64,000 nucleotides of DNA, taken from assembly GCA_963669155.1 (NCBI GenBank), contig OZ022577.1, positions 12,395,395 to 12,459,394 of the forward strand, written 5' to 3'. This DNA is from Arbacia lixula (Eukaryota; Echinodermata; Echinoidea; Arbacioida; Arbaciidae). Below, piece by piece: positions 1-12,069 of this stretch. Both the position numbers and the translations under genes were made by a program. How positions within the stretch are numbered: the first letter of the stretch is position 1; every line of letters begins with the position of its first letter. The notes beneath the pieces were generated by a model, which did not search any database, was not told where the DNA came from, and worked only from the letters and a program-made list of their open reading frames with translations.

Positions 1-19
1 AAACTATGGCGTGTTGATA

Positions 20-113
20 CAGGGTGGTTGAGGAGTGTCATGGTGGTGTATCGTGCAAATCCCTGAGTTTTGGATTTTACGATACGCCACCATGGCACGC
101 CTTGACCACCCTG
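20..113. mobile_element. Short foldback MITE with TA target duplication
   Basis: Two arms of about 36 bases (20-55 and 78-113) are imperfect reverse complements: CAGGGTGGTTGAGGAGTGTC against GGCACGCCTTGACCACCCTG. The element is bracketed by TA on both sides (18-19, 114-115), the usual Tc1/mariner target. At 94 bp it has no coding capacity. Confidence 0.6.
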
Positions 114-734
114 TAGATTCCTTGTTGACCATACATTGTGAGACAAACGATTATCACTAGTGAAGTACTTATTTGGTTTATATTGCTAATGGTCTACTAC
201 ATCTGATTAATATATAAACAAACTTCCATATGCTTGTTAAGTTAAGAGAATTGTTACTGTTCGTGCAGGATGAGAAAAAGCATGTCTCTGTTTGTGTCAC
301 AACATTTTGGTAGGCATTTATGGGTCATAAATTGTAAAGTTCAAGGGTTTTGGGGCTGTTTTTATCCAAACTGTTATATTGTGAGTTGTAAAAGATCAAA
401 AGATGGTTCTAAAGATTTATGCTTTGTTACCTATCTGCTTGAAATGTAAAAAACGATCCTCAAAAAGTGTCACTGCGTTATCGTGGAATTGCCCCAATCT
501 TAGATCAAAGCTTCCTATCTTTCTAATGAGATTTTGCTCAACTTTTTACTGATTTGTTTCTCTGTTATTTCTTCTTAACATTGAGGTACCGGTAATGACT
601 TTATATGTGTATAAATGGTCCCTTTAATTATAAATCAACAAATTTACTGAGAATGAGTTTACACCCTCCCTCCTCCTCATGGCCACAAAAGAAGAGACTT
701 CCATTCTTTGATTTTTATTCTGTGTTTTGTATAG

Positions 735-776
735 TTAATCTAATACAATAAAAAAATGAATAGTCTATACTGTATT
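735..776. repeat. Inverted repeat (short hairpin)
   Basis: TTAATCTAATACA and TGTATTAGATTA flank a loop of about 18 bases. It could be a MITE relic; no target duplication is clear. Confidence 0.5.
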
Positions 777-1036
777 AGATTAAGTATTAAAGACACAGGA
801 TGGAAATCAAAGATATTTCTAAGCTGATGGTCTTTATGTACAGGTTATTTCAATACAGATTCTAGTGATAAACGTTGTTCAAGGGAAACAAAAATATGCA
901 GTCTTTATGGACAGGTGGTCCTTTTTTACAGGTGATTGCTAGCATATGATTCACTACAATATATTTGCCATTCTTTAAAAATTCTGCATGGTTGTTGGCT
1001 GGTTAGCCCCCATAATATACATGTACATGGACTTAA

Positions 1037-1556
1037 AGATTGTCCGTCCCTTTTGCAAGCTTAAAATTTGAAATCGTCTATCACGATCGTAAATTGAAGA
1101 AAGTGTGATTCAAAACCATTTCTAGGAATATAGCATGTTGACGCTTTCTGTATATGTAAAAAATTTCAGCCGTTAAATTTCAAACCGACTTTTTTCGTAC
1201 TACGAAAAAAGTATTAGTCTTTGTTACAGTATCTATGTGGTTATTATGCGTGTGTGAAATCCTAATTTTATGAGTAACTACCAAACTTTGGAGATGATTC
1301 CTTCCATAGAACAATTTTTTTCATAATGCGTTTTATAATTTAATAAACAGATTAATCAATAAAACAGATATTTCAACACAAACTGCTAAGAGCCTGAGGT
1401 AAAGACTATTAATCAGACGTTGTTTACGTGCATTATTTGAATTTTACACTACGTATCAGTTTCAAATTGTGAATATAGAGCTTGCTAACACTTCTCTACA
1501 TGTTTGGCCAATGTTTCGATGGTTTTGTGGTGATCTGAAAAAGGGACTGGCTGTCT
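1037..1556. mobile_element. piggyBac-like MITE, copy 1
   Basis: A 520-bp element bounded by TTAA on both sides (1033-1036 and 1557-1560). Its ends are inverted: AGATTGTCCGTCC at the left and the complement AGACAGCCAGTCC at the right. A second copy at 51603-52101 aligns along its whole length with small indels, which defines the boundaries. TTAA target duplication is typical of piggyBac. No transposase ORF is visible. It lies in the intron or flank upstream of ATP6V1D exon 2. Confidence 0.7.
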
Positions 1557-1996
1557 TTAAAGTAGTATGCATGATGTCAATATGAATCCTTCATCACCGT
1601 ACATGTGTGGACACTGCACACTTAGTCAATTATCCACAGTTAATTATATTCTTCCAATGTTATTGTGAGTTATCATGTGATGCTGCACACCTTGGGCAGT
1701 ACCATACTTTTCATGTTTTTTGTGTGATATACATGTACATGTACTGTTTAAATTCCATGTACATGTACAGTATATGTTAAAATCTTTCTAACTTGATAAT
1801 AGATTACTCAGAAATGAGAAATGCCAATTTAAATGAAATGCTGATTCACAATGCTTACCCTCATCCAGCTGATAACAGGGTGTCATCTTGTTAAACCTGG
1901 AAATATTATTTTTCACTGCCCTTTACAAATGCCAACTTTTGGTGTGATAAGAATTGCAATTTTTGCAATCATTTGCTCTTTCCTGTTTTTTCATAG

Positions 1997-4606
1997 GGCC
2001 CTGACCACCATGAAGTTCAGACTAAAAGGTGCTCAGAAGGGCCACAGTCTCCTCAAGAAAAAAGCAGATGCTCTGACCATGAGGTTCAGGCAAATCCTGG
2101 GCAAGATCATCGAGGTGAGAACCACATACAGTACATGCTGTTGTTTCAAGTATGGCATAGAAATCCTGTGCTATTGTTTTCCATGCGTGGATGTGAACCA
2201 TTTTTCAAATGGCTTAAAGCAGCAATGGTATACTTGGAATATCTGACTATCCAACATGCAGTTTATCAGTATGTCAAATATGTTCATCATTCATTGTGAA
2301 GGAAGTATCTTTAAAGGGAAAAAGGGTAATGTACTGTGCATGTTTTATGATAGTTCATAATACACATATCATATGACAACTTTATGATAAATACAATAAC
2401 AAGGAATAATCAATACTGATATAAAAACAAAATAAGTATAATTTTCAAATGCAATTATGAACTGGACAACCAGCTCTCGGCTGATATATATTTACTGGTA
2501 ACTCATGGTTGACTTGAATGAGTGCATTCAGGAAGTTTGACTAGAATCAGAACAAAACCTGAGAATGGAGAGGAAATGGAGGCTCGCTACAGAGAGGAAG
2601 TGGAAATAGCACAGATAGTGTTGTCATGTTAAATGCTACACAATATGTGTAAAATGTTTTGCAAGCTTAAGTTGGTATAGTTTTATGCATTGATGATATT
2701 AAATGTTTCGTTTACTTACCTTAAGGATTGTGATTATATATATTTTGATTATTATTACCTGTTGATGATGAAAGTAGGGGATTTTTGTAGAGTTTCTCCT
2801 GTGACTTTCATACAATGAAGGATAGTTTAAACTGTGCATTTATCATGTTAAAATCCTATTTGTATTTTTCTTCTGCTGTTCCATTTCAGAATAAGATGCT
2901 CATGGGAGAGGCAATGAAGCTTGCTTCTCTCTCTCTTGCAGAAGCAAAGTTCGCAATGGGCGATATCAGGTAATTGTGGACATACAATGCGCGGATACAA
3001 TGTACCCCTTACCCCTATACTATTTTTGATAGGCCTGTGTAATTGGGTCAGACAATTCAAATTGGAGTCAGTTTGATACAACATTAAGAAGAATGTTTGT
3101 AAAAATGTAAGAAAATGTGTAATACATGTACTGTGTGGAAATATGCTGTGATATGAAGCATTTCATTCAGCAGGATATTGTTAAATGACATGTAGAGATT
3201 TTGTTTCCAGTAGTTTCTTATAACAAGAATTGCCCTTGATGGAATATGTGAATTTATACATATTTTTTGTGTTACCTTGATTTACCAAAACCTCAATCAT
3301 TATGCTCCGTAAGATTTTTTATTTAGATTTTGTTCGATTTGTTAGATTTCATGTACATACACATTTCAATTCTTTTGATTGTAGCTTTCCATAATGGGAA
3401 CACAAAATAAATGGCAGTATGTCTTGTGATTAGATCAACATGTATTACTATATAGTATATAATGTACATGCATTAAAATTGTGTATACAAATTACTTCAA
3501 AATACTTAACTTCACATATTCACACTTCAAATTAAAGGAGTGAATTGTGTTCCATGCAGGAGAGTTTGGGCATTGTGCTGTTCTTTGTTTTTTTGTTGTA
3601 CACATCATTTTCTGCCTAAACACAGAGCATATAAAGTAGTACTAGAGAGAAGTACAGTTAATTACCAGTTTATATAGTTTCACAGAGTGTAACATGATGT
3701 GAATATGAATCTAAACATATTTGAATGTTTCTTGACAGCCACAATGTTCTCCAGAATGTGACCAAGGCTCAGACCAAAGTGCGATCCAAGAAAGAGAATG
3801 TTGCTGGTGTCAATCTGCCAATCTTTGAACACTACACAGATGGTGCCGATAGTAAGTAGAGTTCTTCCACACACAAAAAAAAAATTGAAGGAGTAGTTCA
3901 TACTCCATCCATGAGAAGTTGTATGCAGTAAGTGCAGAACAACTGGGAAATCAGTTGATGACAGTTTGAGCAAAATGGGAAGATTTATAACCAAATAAGC
4001 AACTTGTATCAATAAAAAATGTGAATGCTTTATTCAATTGGTAGCTTTATGATTGTGTAGGCATGGTGAATTAAAGACTGAGTTACACAACCAGCCACCC
4101 ACTTCTTGACAAAACAATCACAATGTATTAAATGTGGGGAGGGGTTCATGTGTAGATTTCTGAGGACAATTCTCATCAATATATCATATCCTTCTCCTTC
4201 TGTGTCTGCTTCACCCTCCTGCTCTCTCCACCTATCTTTCCCCTTCTCTCTTTCTCCTGCTCACCCCCTCTTCTTTCTCTCCCTTCCCTTCTCTGCCTCT
4301 CTTCACCATCTCTCATTCTCTCTCTCTTTCTCCACCTCACTCTCCCCTCGTCTCTATCTCTCTCCCTCTCTCCCTCTCTCTCTCTCTCTCTCCCTCTCAC
4401 ACACAACCCACACAGCATATGAGTTGACCGGCCTCTCCCGTGGAGGGCAGCAGATTGACAGACTGAAGAAGAACTACGCCAAGGCCACTGAGCTCCTGGT
4501 AGAGCTGGCCTCTCTCCAGACCTCCTTCATTACTCTGGACGAAGTCATCAAGATCACCAACAGACGTGTCAATGCCATTGAACATGGTAGGAACACACTT
4601 GGTGGC

Positions 4607-4644
<38 letters not shown>

Positions 4645-5488
4645 AGAGCAGACTAATACAAATTTAAACCTCTTGTGATTATGATAAACATCAGTCACTT
4701 AGACTTGTGTTCAATTTGAACACTGTCAAACTTCTTGTGCTGAAATTTATGCAGATAAATAAAAGACTCAGTTAATTAGAATGTGTACATAAGCCATGCA
4801 AATGGTACTCCTGATAGCTATGACAGAGATCCCATGTAGGACACAAGCTTTCTTGGGATTGGTCTATTTATTCATTGATGGAAACAGTGGGCAACCTCTG
4901 GGAATTAGATATGAGGACACTTAGAACAACTTTGGATTGTTTGGAAGTTCGTCTAAAAGGCCTTTTAAATGTGAGCATTTTGTATGAAACAGTTATACGC
5001 TTAAAGGAGGTGTAACATACGTTATGCACAATGCAATGCACTTTATGTTATTAAAGTGAGTGGACTGGAATTTGGCATTTGATTTGTTGTACAGATGTTT
5101 TAGATCATATTTATTCCAGAATTAAGTGATACAGGACAGTGACAATATGTGACTCGAGTTCTACGCAATATTGCATTCTATCAAGTATCAATAGTGATAC
5201 ATATTTGTGCATTTCATTTCTACTAAATTGATTGTCTTCTTTCCTGCTGATGTCCTCCTTGCAGTCATCATCCCGCGTATTGAGAACACCATCTCATACA
5301 TCTCTGGGGAGCTAGACGAGCGGGAGAGGGAGGAGTTCTATCGCCTCAAGAAAATACAGGAGAAGAAGAAGATCATCAAGGCCAAAGAAGAAGCCAATCG
5401 CAAGGCAAGGCAAGCGGACGGCAATTTCGGCGACTCGCGTAATCTTATAGACGACGACGTGGATGAAGATTTATTGTTTGACTCATAG
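1997..5488 (+). CDS. ATP6V1D: V-type proton ATPase subunit D (exons 2-6; 5' end missing)
   Basis: Subunit D is the central rotor shaft of the V1 sector and couples ATP hydrolysis to proton pumping across endomembranes. Visible coding exons are 1997-2114, 2890-2969, 3739-3851, 4416-4586 and 5265-5488 (stop TAG). All have AG/GT borders and compatible phases. The peptide shows the conserved N-terminal helix (MKFRLKGAQKGHSLLKKKAD), then YELTGLSRGG, the block ending TNRRVNAIEH, then VIIPRIE and LDEREREEFYRLKKIQEKKK, and a C-terminal acidic DEDLLFDS; these match animal subunit D. The 706 nt seen plus a short first exon (about 14 codons, ending in phase 2) would give about 249 residues, close to the usual 247. 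I found no plausible exon 1 in bases 1-1990, so the start codon and promoter lie left of the window. An almost pure CT tract of about 200 bp precedes the exon at 4416. Confidence 0.95.
4190..4410 (+). repeat. Long polypyrimidine (CT) tract before an ATP6V1D acceptor
   Basis: Almost pure C/T for about 200 bases on the sense strand, ending just before the CACACAG acceptor at 4415. Confidence 0.85.
4609..4642. repeat. (TG)n microsatellite
   Basis: About 16 TG units just downstream of an ATP6V1D splice donor. Confidence 0.9.
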
Positions 5489-7605
5489 TGCAATAGTAGG
5501 CACAGCTGGACCTTCCTGTAAAGACCACCCCTCATAGTGGTACACAATAGGCAGTCTTGATTGACCGATGCAATGACAAACTGCTGTGAAGGGATTCAAA
5601 TTGAATGGCTTTTACAGATAGGTGTTTTTTGTAATCTGGTCTTTGTAGGCAGGTTTGACTGTTTGTATGCATCAGGGATGCCAATTAATATGCACAAGAC
5701 TGGATTTCTGCCATGGAACCACGTTTGGCCACATTTTATCATTCCAGTAGACTCATTTGACATGATTTGCAGGCCCAGGAATGAAAGGTAACTAGCATCC
5801 CTGATGGATACCAGTAGTACGTTTATAAAAAGATAGAGAAATGGAAGAATATATATTTATGTGGATTATTATTATTTTATTTCATCACTTTTATGTTTAT
5901 TGTTTCCAGAGAATGTCTATCAGAGTTGTTATCACCAATAGGTGATAACGGAAGCAATGTTTTGGGAAGTCTGGAAGAATTAAGTTGTCAGATATCTAGA
6001 TGAATGCCACATCTTTGTGGCAGCTTATGGTGTTGGAACCGGAAACATATGATGTGTGCATTGGGCAGAGGATGACTATGTATGAAATGATGTAGACATG
6101 TAGTATGATGTGAAAGGTGCTACCAGTATCTGTTACTTAATGACCTTTAAAAGAGCATTTCCCTGGTTTCAGTAAAATGCATGAAGTGCATTTGATCCTG
6201 TAGCTGTAGCTGTAGTGCAGTCAGTGCAGGCAACAATTATTTCAAACAACTTATAGTTATATGACTGAGTAATGCAGGAAAATAAGATATGGCTTGTTTC
6301 ATTCTCTGTCATACATTTGATGTATTGAGATATGACCTCAAAGTAAGTGTAGTAGGGTTGTTTTAAATCTGATATTACTAATACTGAATATTGTTTGTAC
6401 AGGTATGCTGACATGTACTGCCAACATGTTATGTGAAGTCATGCGTACACATACATTCTTCCAGTCAATGTGAAGATGGGAGATTTGTGAAATTAACTAC
6501 TTTGAAATCAACTCGTCATATATGTTTATTGTTTCACCATTGTCTGTAAGAACATTCCTTTTCAGTACAGAACTAACAGTGCAAGCTAGAGCAAATGTAA
6601 TTTTTTGCTGTGTCCCATTGTTTCAAGAAAGTATGAATGGTACTAAAAGTACATGTAGAATTATCTCATTTTGAAGAAAAAAAATGTGCCCTTCAGACTA
6701 ACAAAATTTGTACCCCCTACCCCCTACATGTTTTCCTGATTGTTTTTTTGTTGTCAATTGTTAATGACTTTTAGAATTATATTGTGAGGTTGACAAGGCC
6801 AGATGAGGATTTTGGAGATGAAGGCAATAAGAATTAAAAGTTGCACATGTTTAGATAATGTGTTCAGTACTTTGTAGAACAGAATAATGTTTTTAATGGA
6901 AGAAAACTGTAATAAGCGATGTAGTTTGAAACATGTTGGATTGCTGTATTTGCTTGTGATGATCAATTTTTAATACCAGGTAGATGTGATGCCAATCATG
7001 ATTGCAATTCTGAGATGTTTGGGAAGAATTCTGATGTAAATCAGGCATCACTTATTTCATTCAAAAATCACTTCATTTCTTAACACATCTACCAGTAAGT
7101 ATGATTTATCTAACCCCAACTTAGTACTGAATATCAATTATAGGGGGAAATATCAGTGATGAATATAAATTTGTTGTTCTCCTGTAAGTATCCAGTGTAA
7201 TGTCCTTGTATTATTTTGTTGATACATGTATTTCCTTATAGACCAGCATTACCTAACATGGATGCAATAGACCATTTTCACTATGTGTGCAAATCATATG
7301 CATAGCTCTCAGACAGCTTGTCTGACCTAGTTTATGCAAAGCAATATCGTACAAGAGAAAGACAAAGCTTCATAGTGAGTTGATTAGATAGCCAGTCTGT
7401 CAGTGACCTGAAAAAATACTTCCAAAAAATGTGAATACATAATCAATCTGGTCTATTATGTCAAATGAATCCACATTAATGCTCAATAATTATATGTACA
7501 TGTATTGTATTGTACACTTCTTCATGCTATATTATATTAAATGGAAAAATAAGTTATGTTCAGCTAGTGTGGAATAATTTCATTGGTGTTGAATTTAGTT
7601 CCGCA

Positions 7606-7609
7606 TACA

Positions 7610-7664
<55 letters not shown>

Positions 7665-7666
7665 AT
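7606..7666. repeat. (CA)n microsatellite
   Basis: About 25 CA units in the spacer between ATP6V1D and arpin. Confidence 0.9.
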
Positions 7667-7849
7667 ATGTACAAGTACATATACACACACAGTGATTTAA
7701 ACTGCCGTAGTACACATGATGCTCTATGCATGTACAGCACTTAAATTTGAGGGGGAAAAAATAAGTCTGGTTTGAGAATTTGGTTATTACACTAAATACA
7801 CATCCAAAACATGCTCATAACATAAACTTTTGTTAAAATGAAAAGTGAT

Positions 7850-7855
7850 TTTATT
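7850..7855 (-). terminator. Candidate poly(A) signal for arpin
   Basis: The minus strand reads AATAAA about 790 bases downstream of the arpin stop codon. It is the first perfect hexamer I noticed in that direction. No cleavage site can be seen from sequence alone. Confidence 0.3.
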
Positions 7856-8645
7856 TGAAAATATGCTACATGTATTTACATCCATGATATTAGGGTACAT
7901 TACATATGAACTTGTGTTGTGTACACATTCATTTGTGTTCATATCTAACAATAATAATTACATTTTGAGGCACATCTAGTTAAACTAGAACTATAAACAT
8001 AAAACAATTGCACTAGAAGTTATATTCATAATATCTGTATATATATTGTATAGATTCAGCAATAACTGGATATGGTGCTAAGTAGCAACATACTTTTTTG
8101 AAATGCCTACAGAATATGTAGATAATACATGTATCAATGAATATGTTTGAATGGCGATACAAATTTCAATACATATAACATTTCTTCATGAAGTAAGAAC
8201 AAATATAATATATGGGAGTATGGCACTGAGATTTTTCTAAATTAAATTTTTAGAAAATATGTGATACTTCTTTTTACTTTCCCTTCAGGATAAATGTTGA
8301 TTCGAGTTGATTATGATTCCTCATTAGGATTTTAAACTAATTTAAACAAAGAATTAGCTACAATATATTGTGTAATTCAAAACGAGAAAAATGTGTGGCA
8401 TGGAATGTCCATCTAAATGGCCTCTTTAAATGATCTGTTCTTATTTAGGTCACCTCGCCATTAAGTTTCTGTTCCCCTTATATATTACAGCAATAGTTAT
8501 ATATTGGTAATGTAAAAAGAGCAGCCATTGGAAGACAAAAACCATTTTGACGTCTTGGAGCTTCAAGTGCAAACATCTAGGTGGAACCAAAGACTGATCC
8601 CTCTGCAGGGTGTATGCTTAACCATATGAGAGACACCGAGTCAGA

Positions 8646-10403
8646 TCAGTCATCCTGCATGGAGTAAAAACAAAATAGACATGTCATCAGGAGGGGAGGG
8701 GGGAGGGGGGGGGGAAGAGTGGGAGGGGGGAGTGGCTGGTGGCCGGCATAATCATTCCCCCAAATATTTCAAGATCATGATATTAAAAAAAAATCAATTT
8801 TTAAAGATTTTTTTCAGTGAAAGCTCTTTTGCTAAAATTTTAAGAATTTAAAGAATCTCACTAAATTAATGAAAATAGAAAACAGGAATGGAAACTTTCA
8901 ATGTAGAAATACAAAAAAACATTAGGAGCTCACTGCCCAACCTCGTTAATCATAAGTATTTTTCTTTGGCTAGCAGTTTTTCTTTTCATAACGCAATAAT
9001 TTGCATGTGAATATGTAAGAAAGCATTCATGACATGTATATGCGGATGAAACAGAGACCTAGTTATAAATATTATATAAAAAGGTGGAAAAAGCAATACC
9101 TTGAAATAAACAAAGTAAAGGAAAATGTATTTATATATACAAAAATAACAAACAGGAAAAAAAAATAAAAAGCTCCGAAAGGAAAAACATTACCCATTCG
9201 TCATCCCCAGCCCCTTCATTCTCTTCAGCCCCAGGCTTTGGATTAGGTGGGTCATGTGACTTGACGGCCATGATTTTATCAGTCCAGGATGCCCCCACTT
9301 GACCCGATCCTGCCATGGTCATCATCTCCATGGTGTTTGTGTCCAATTTGCCGACAGAGTCTGGAAGGGTAAGACAAGCAGGGGAATAAGGAATGGTCAG
9401 ACATACACATTGTGTTACTTTAGTCTTGACCTAGAACAATGAAGAATCGTGTCCACTGCATTCAGCAATTCTTCATACCTCATACATGGAAAAGTAATCC
9501 CATAATGCACTGTGCAGCGACATCCAGGGGCCCATTTCATAAAAAGTTGCTATGATAGCAACTCTTGCTGTAATGTCAACGACTATGACAACAGTAAAAA
9601 TTCTGCTTCCTGATTGGCTCTTTCAATGAAAGTTGACATTCCAGCAAGAGTTGCTATCATAGCAGCTTTTTGTGAAATGGGCCCCAGATTAGTTTGCAGT
9701 CAAGCCCACCTCCAGTCTTATACATTAGTGCACTAGACCCGAAATGGGTGTGAGTGCACATTACTGGATGTCATCCCAGGCCATGTTGCATATAGGTTTT
9801 CCAATTATTTCATTTCAATGACTCTTCACCTATAAGTGGCCCATCTCCTTTGGTTCTGAGCTTGATGATATCCTCATCTGCCAGCTCCAAGTCTTTCAGC
9901 TCTTCCTCCATCATCCAGAAAGCCAAGCAACCCTCGGGAGTGTGCTTCTTGGTCAGGGCAGTCAGGGGCGGCTTGGTCACCACAGAGGACAGCTGGGCAG
10001 AGGTCAAACGGTCTGTCTGGCCCTTAGCTTCAACCTCTGATAGGTGTGGAGGAAATGAGATGGGGGAATACAGCTTTTAGTACACATGTATGGATACTGA
10101 GAAAGAAAAACCCAAGAGGGATGGCTTGGGGAAAGAGAACAGAATGAAACAGAGAGAGAAATGAGTATGGAAAAGGAGGAGTTAGAGAGGAGGTAGGGGA
10201 GATGTGGAAAGAAAGAGTCACAGACAAAGGGGGGGGGGGGGCATCATATGTCAAATAGACATCTTTTTTTAGTACAAATTCATAGAAAGAAAGGAAAAGA
10301 AAAGTGGGTGGGCATTGGGTTTGGGGAAAGAGTAAGAAGAGAGAAGAGAAAGGGAGAGATACAGGTATGGACAAGAGGGAGTGAGAGAGAAGGTGAGGGA
10401 GAT

Positions 10404-10455
<52 letters not shown>

Positions 10456-12069
10456 ACACACACACACAGAATATGGGAGCTTTACATGGACAAGGAGGGA
10501 GTGAGAAAGAAGGTGAGGGAGATGGAGAGAGACAGAGACAGAGCCAGAGGGTATGAGGGCATCACATGCTTAAGAGACACAAGGGTATACGATGGAATGA
10601 GAAGTGTGATGCTTACTGTAGGACGACATGAGGTGTCCTTTGTTGACCTTCTGTGTGGCGTCCATGTTGGGCTCGATCTCCTCTCCCCTGCTGTTAAAAG
10701 TTCTCCTGTGGGCAGTCCTCACACGGACGTGTAACACATAGTATCGAAACTACAAAGAGACAGGGAGAGCAGTGCTCCATTGCATAAAACTTATCATTAA
10801 TGATAACTCTATTGTCAATGGTAACTACCATGGTAACATCGCTCGACAGCCAATCAAATTCAAGATTTCCATAAAAGTTCCCATTGGTAGCAAAGTGACC
10901 ATCAATGGTAATTTTTATGCAACAGGGCACAAGAAAGAGAGAAACCAACATGACAAAGAAAGAGTGAGAGGAAGCAGAGAGATAAAGAGAGAAAGGGAAA
11001 GAAACAGGAAGTAGGAGATAGAAAGAGGATGAGAGACAAACAGACTTTCAGAAAGTGAGAGAATATGGATAAAGATGCACAAATGGAAAGAAAAGGAGAT
11101 GAATAAAAAAAGGGGAGAGATAGAATAGTAAAGAGAGGGAGAGGAGAAATGATGGAAAGCAAGAAAAGAGAGGTGTAGGTATGAAGATTGGAAGAGAAAA
11201 AGAGGGTCAGTTTCATAAATATGGAAAAAAGAAAGAAAAATAATTGAGAGAGCTAGAGAGTGGGACACTTAAAGACGGCTTATTTATTATTTTATTTACA
11301 TAAATGTGCAGCATTCTTTATACGATAATCAGATAAAGCAGGAAATAAAGAAAAGTTGGTGCAATATGTATTTTCAAAGTTAAGCAAACTTCAGAACTAC
11401 AAAACATGGCATGGGGATGGCATATGTGGGTGGAATCACTTTGCCCTCTTTAAATTAATTCCAAATCCCTGAAACTTACCTTTTTGTGCCTAGAGTCAGT
11501 GATGACGTGTCTGGATCTCGTTACAATCTTCCCTTCAATGAGTACACCTGAACCACTAACGAAGAATGAGGAAAAATATCATTACGAGGTAGATCTATGT
11601 CATCATAATTTAATATAGAGCAAATGAATTCCCACTTTTGGCATGAACATGTAGTGATGTGTCACTGTTAACATTATTGGATAAAGCACCAAAGCAGGAG
11701 TCAGGACATCTAGTAGATACTGTGTAGATGATCTACACAGTACAAAACAAACAATGAATGTCAAATTTTTTTTCCATTTAGAATTATTAGTAGTATGATA
11801 ATAAAACTAATGATCTTAGAGTATTGTTTGAACTTGATGTCAGATTGGTAAACTCGGATACTAACAGTCATCATCTTCTTCTTCTTTTCTTTCTTCAAGT
11901 GAACAAACATAAACAAACATGAACAAACATAAATTTACATGCGTGGGAATGAAGCAAAAATGTAACGAATACCTTACCTCGTAAGTTCGTTTGGATTCCA
12001 TTCTCCAGACCAAGATTGGTTCTCAACAGGAACAGATTGAAGAGGGTCGTTCTGATATATTCGCGACAT
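8646..12069 (-). CDS. ARPIN: Arpin, Arp2/3 complex inhibitor (complete, six exons)
   Basis: Arpin binds and inhibits the Arp2/3 complex at the lamellipodium edge, opposing WAVE downstream of Rac. Coding exons in transcript order are 11978-12069, 11480-11555, 10617-10749, 9830-10036, 9194-9360 and 8646-8654. The phases fit throughout and give 227 aa; the human protein has 226. Start ATG (12069) opens MSRIYQNDPLQSV. Hallmarks include SGSGVLIEGKIV with SRHVITDSRHKK, YYVLHVRVRTAHRRTF, EIEPNMDATQKVNKGHLMSS, LTSAQLSSVVTKPPLTAL, LRTKGDGPLIDSVGKLD and QVGASWTDKIMA. The Arp2/3-binding acidic tail DDEWDD is split: exon 5 ends in Trp225 (donor GTAATG) and the last exon supplies only Asp-Asp-stop after an acceptor at 8655-8656. 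Intron 2 (10750-11479) holds a MITE and GA-rich DNA; intron 4 (9361-9829) holds nested MITEs. Confidence 0.95.
8688..8735 (+). repeat. G-rich tract, potential G-quadruplex
   Basis: Multiple runs of 4-10 G on the plus strand. On the arpin sense strand it is a C-rich pyrimidine tract 35-80 bases before the final two-codon exon. Confidence 0.7.
9498..9777. mobile_element. MITE interrupted by a second MITE (outer element)
   Basis: The left arm CCATAATGCACTGTGCAGCG plus ACATCCAG and the right arm ACTGGATGTCAT belong to a family seen uninterrupted around 55519-55640, where TTACTGTGCGGTGCATTGTG occurs. Shared internal text includes ACTAGTGCA-type sequence and AGAAATGGGT. The outer copy is split by the element at 9527-9685. 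It lies in arpin intron 4. Confidence 0.5.
9527..9685. mobile_element. Palindromic MITE nested in another MITE
   Basis: GGGGCCCATTTCATAAAAAG plus TTGCTATGATAGCAACTC at the left is mirrored at the right by GAGTTGCTATCATAGCAGC and TGAAATGGGCCCC. The arms exceed 45 bases. It is about 159 bp and non-coding, in arpin intron 4. Confidence 0.7.
10385..10470. repeat. (GA)n/(CA)n microsatellite in arpin intron 3
   Basis: About 24 GA units followed by CA units, inside a wider GA-rich zone (10090-10560) of the intron between the exons at 10617 and 10036. Confidence 0.9.
10772..10930. mobile_element. Palindromic MITE in arpin intron 2
   Basis: The left arm TTGCATAAAACTTATCATTA and right arm ATGGTAATTTTTATGCAAC are inverted. 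It matches the element at 50257-50415, with GGTAAC/ATCAATGG modules on both sides of a central CCAATCAAATTCAAGATTTC that resembles the other copy's GAAATCTTGAATTTGATTGG. Confidence 0.65.
10931..11270. repeat. GA-rich (sense-strand CT-rich) part of arpin intron 2
   Basis: Interspersed GAGA/GAAA purine-rich sequence, a pyrimidine-rich tract on the arpin sense strand. Confidence 0.7.

Larger units (their letters stand above)
1..1996. other. Sequence upstream of ATP6V1D exon 2 (probably intron 1)
   Basis: Contains a TA-flanked MITE, a hairpin at 735-776 and the piggyBac-like MITE. No coding exon was recognised. Confidence 0.6.
5489..8645. other. Convergent spacer: 3' UTRs of ATP6V1D and arpin
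   Basis: AT-rich, with a (CA)n repeat and a minus-strand AATAAA at 7850. Non-canonical ATTAAA hexamers on + occur at about 6834 and 7536. No gene is seen. Confidence 0.6.

Noticed and set aside
4106-4645. 179-codon ORF on +
   Set aside because: It is the CT tract plus the real ATP6V1D exon at 4416-4586 read through both introns, not a separate gene.
10030-11268. Long ORFs rich in SL or RE on both strands
   Set aside because: They are translations of GA/CT microsatellite DNA in arpin introns.
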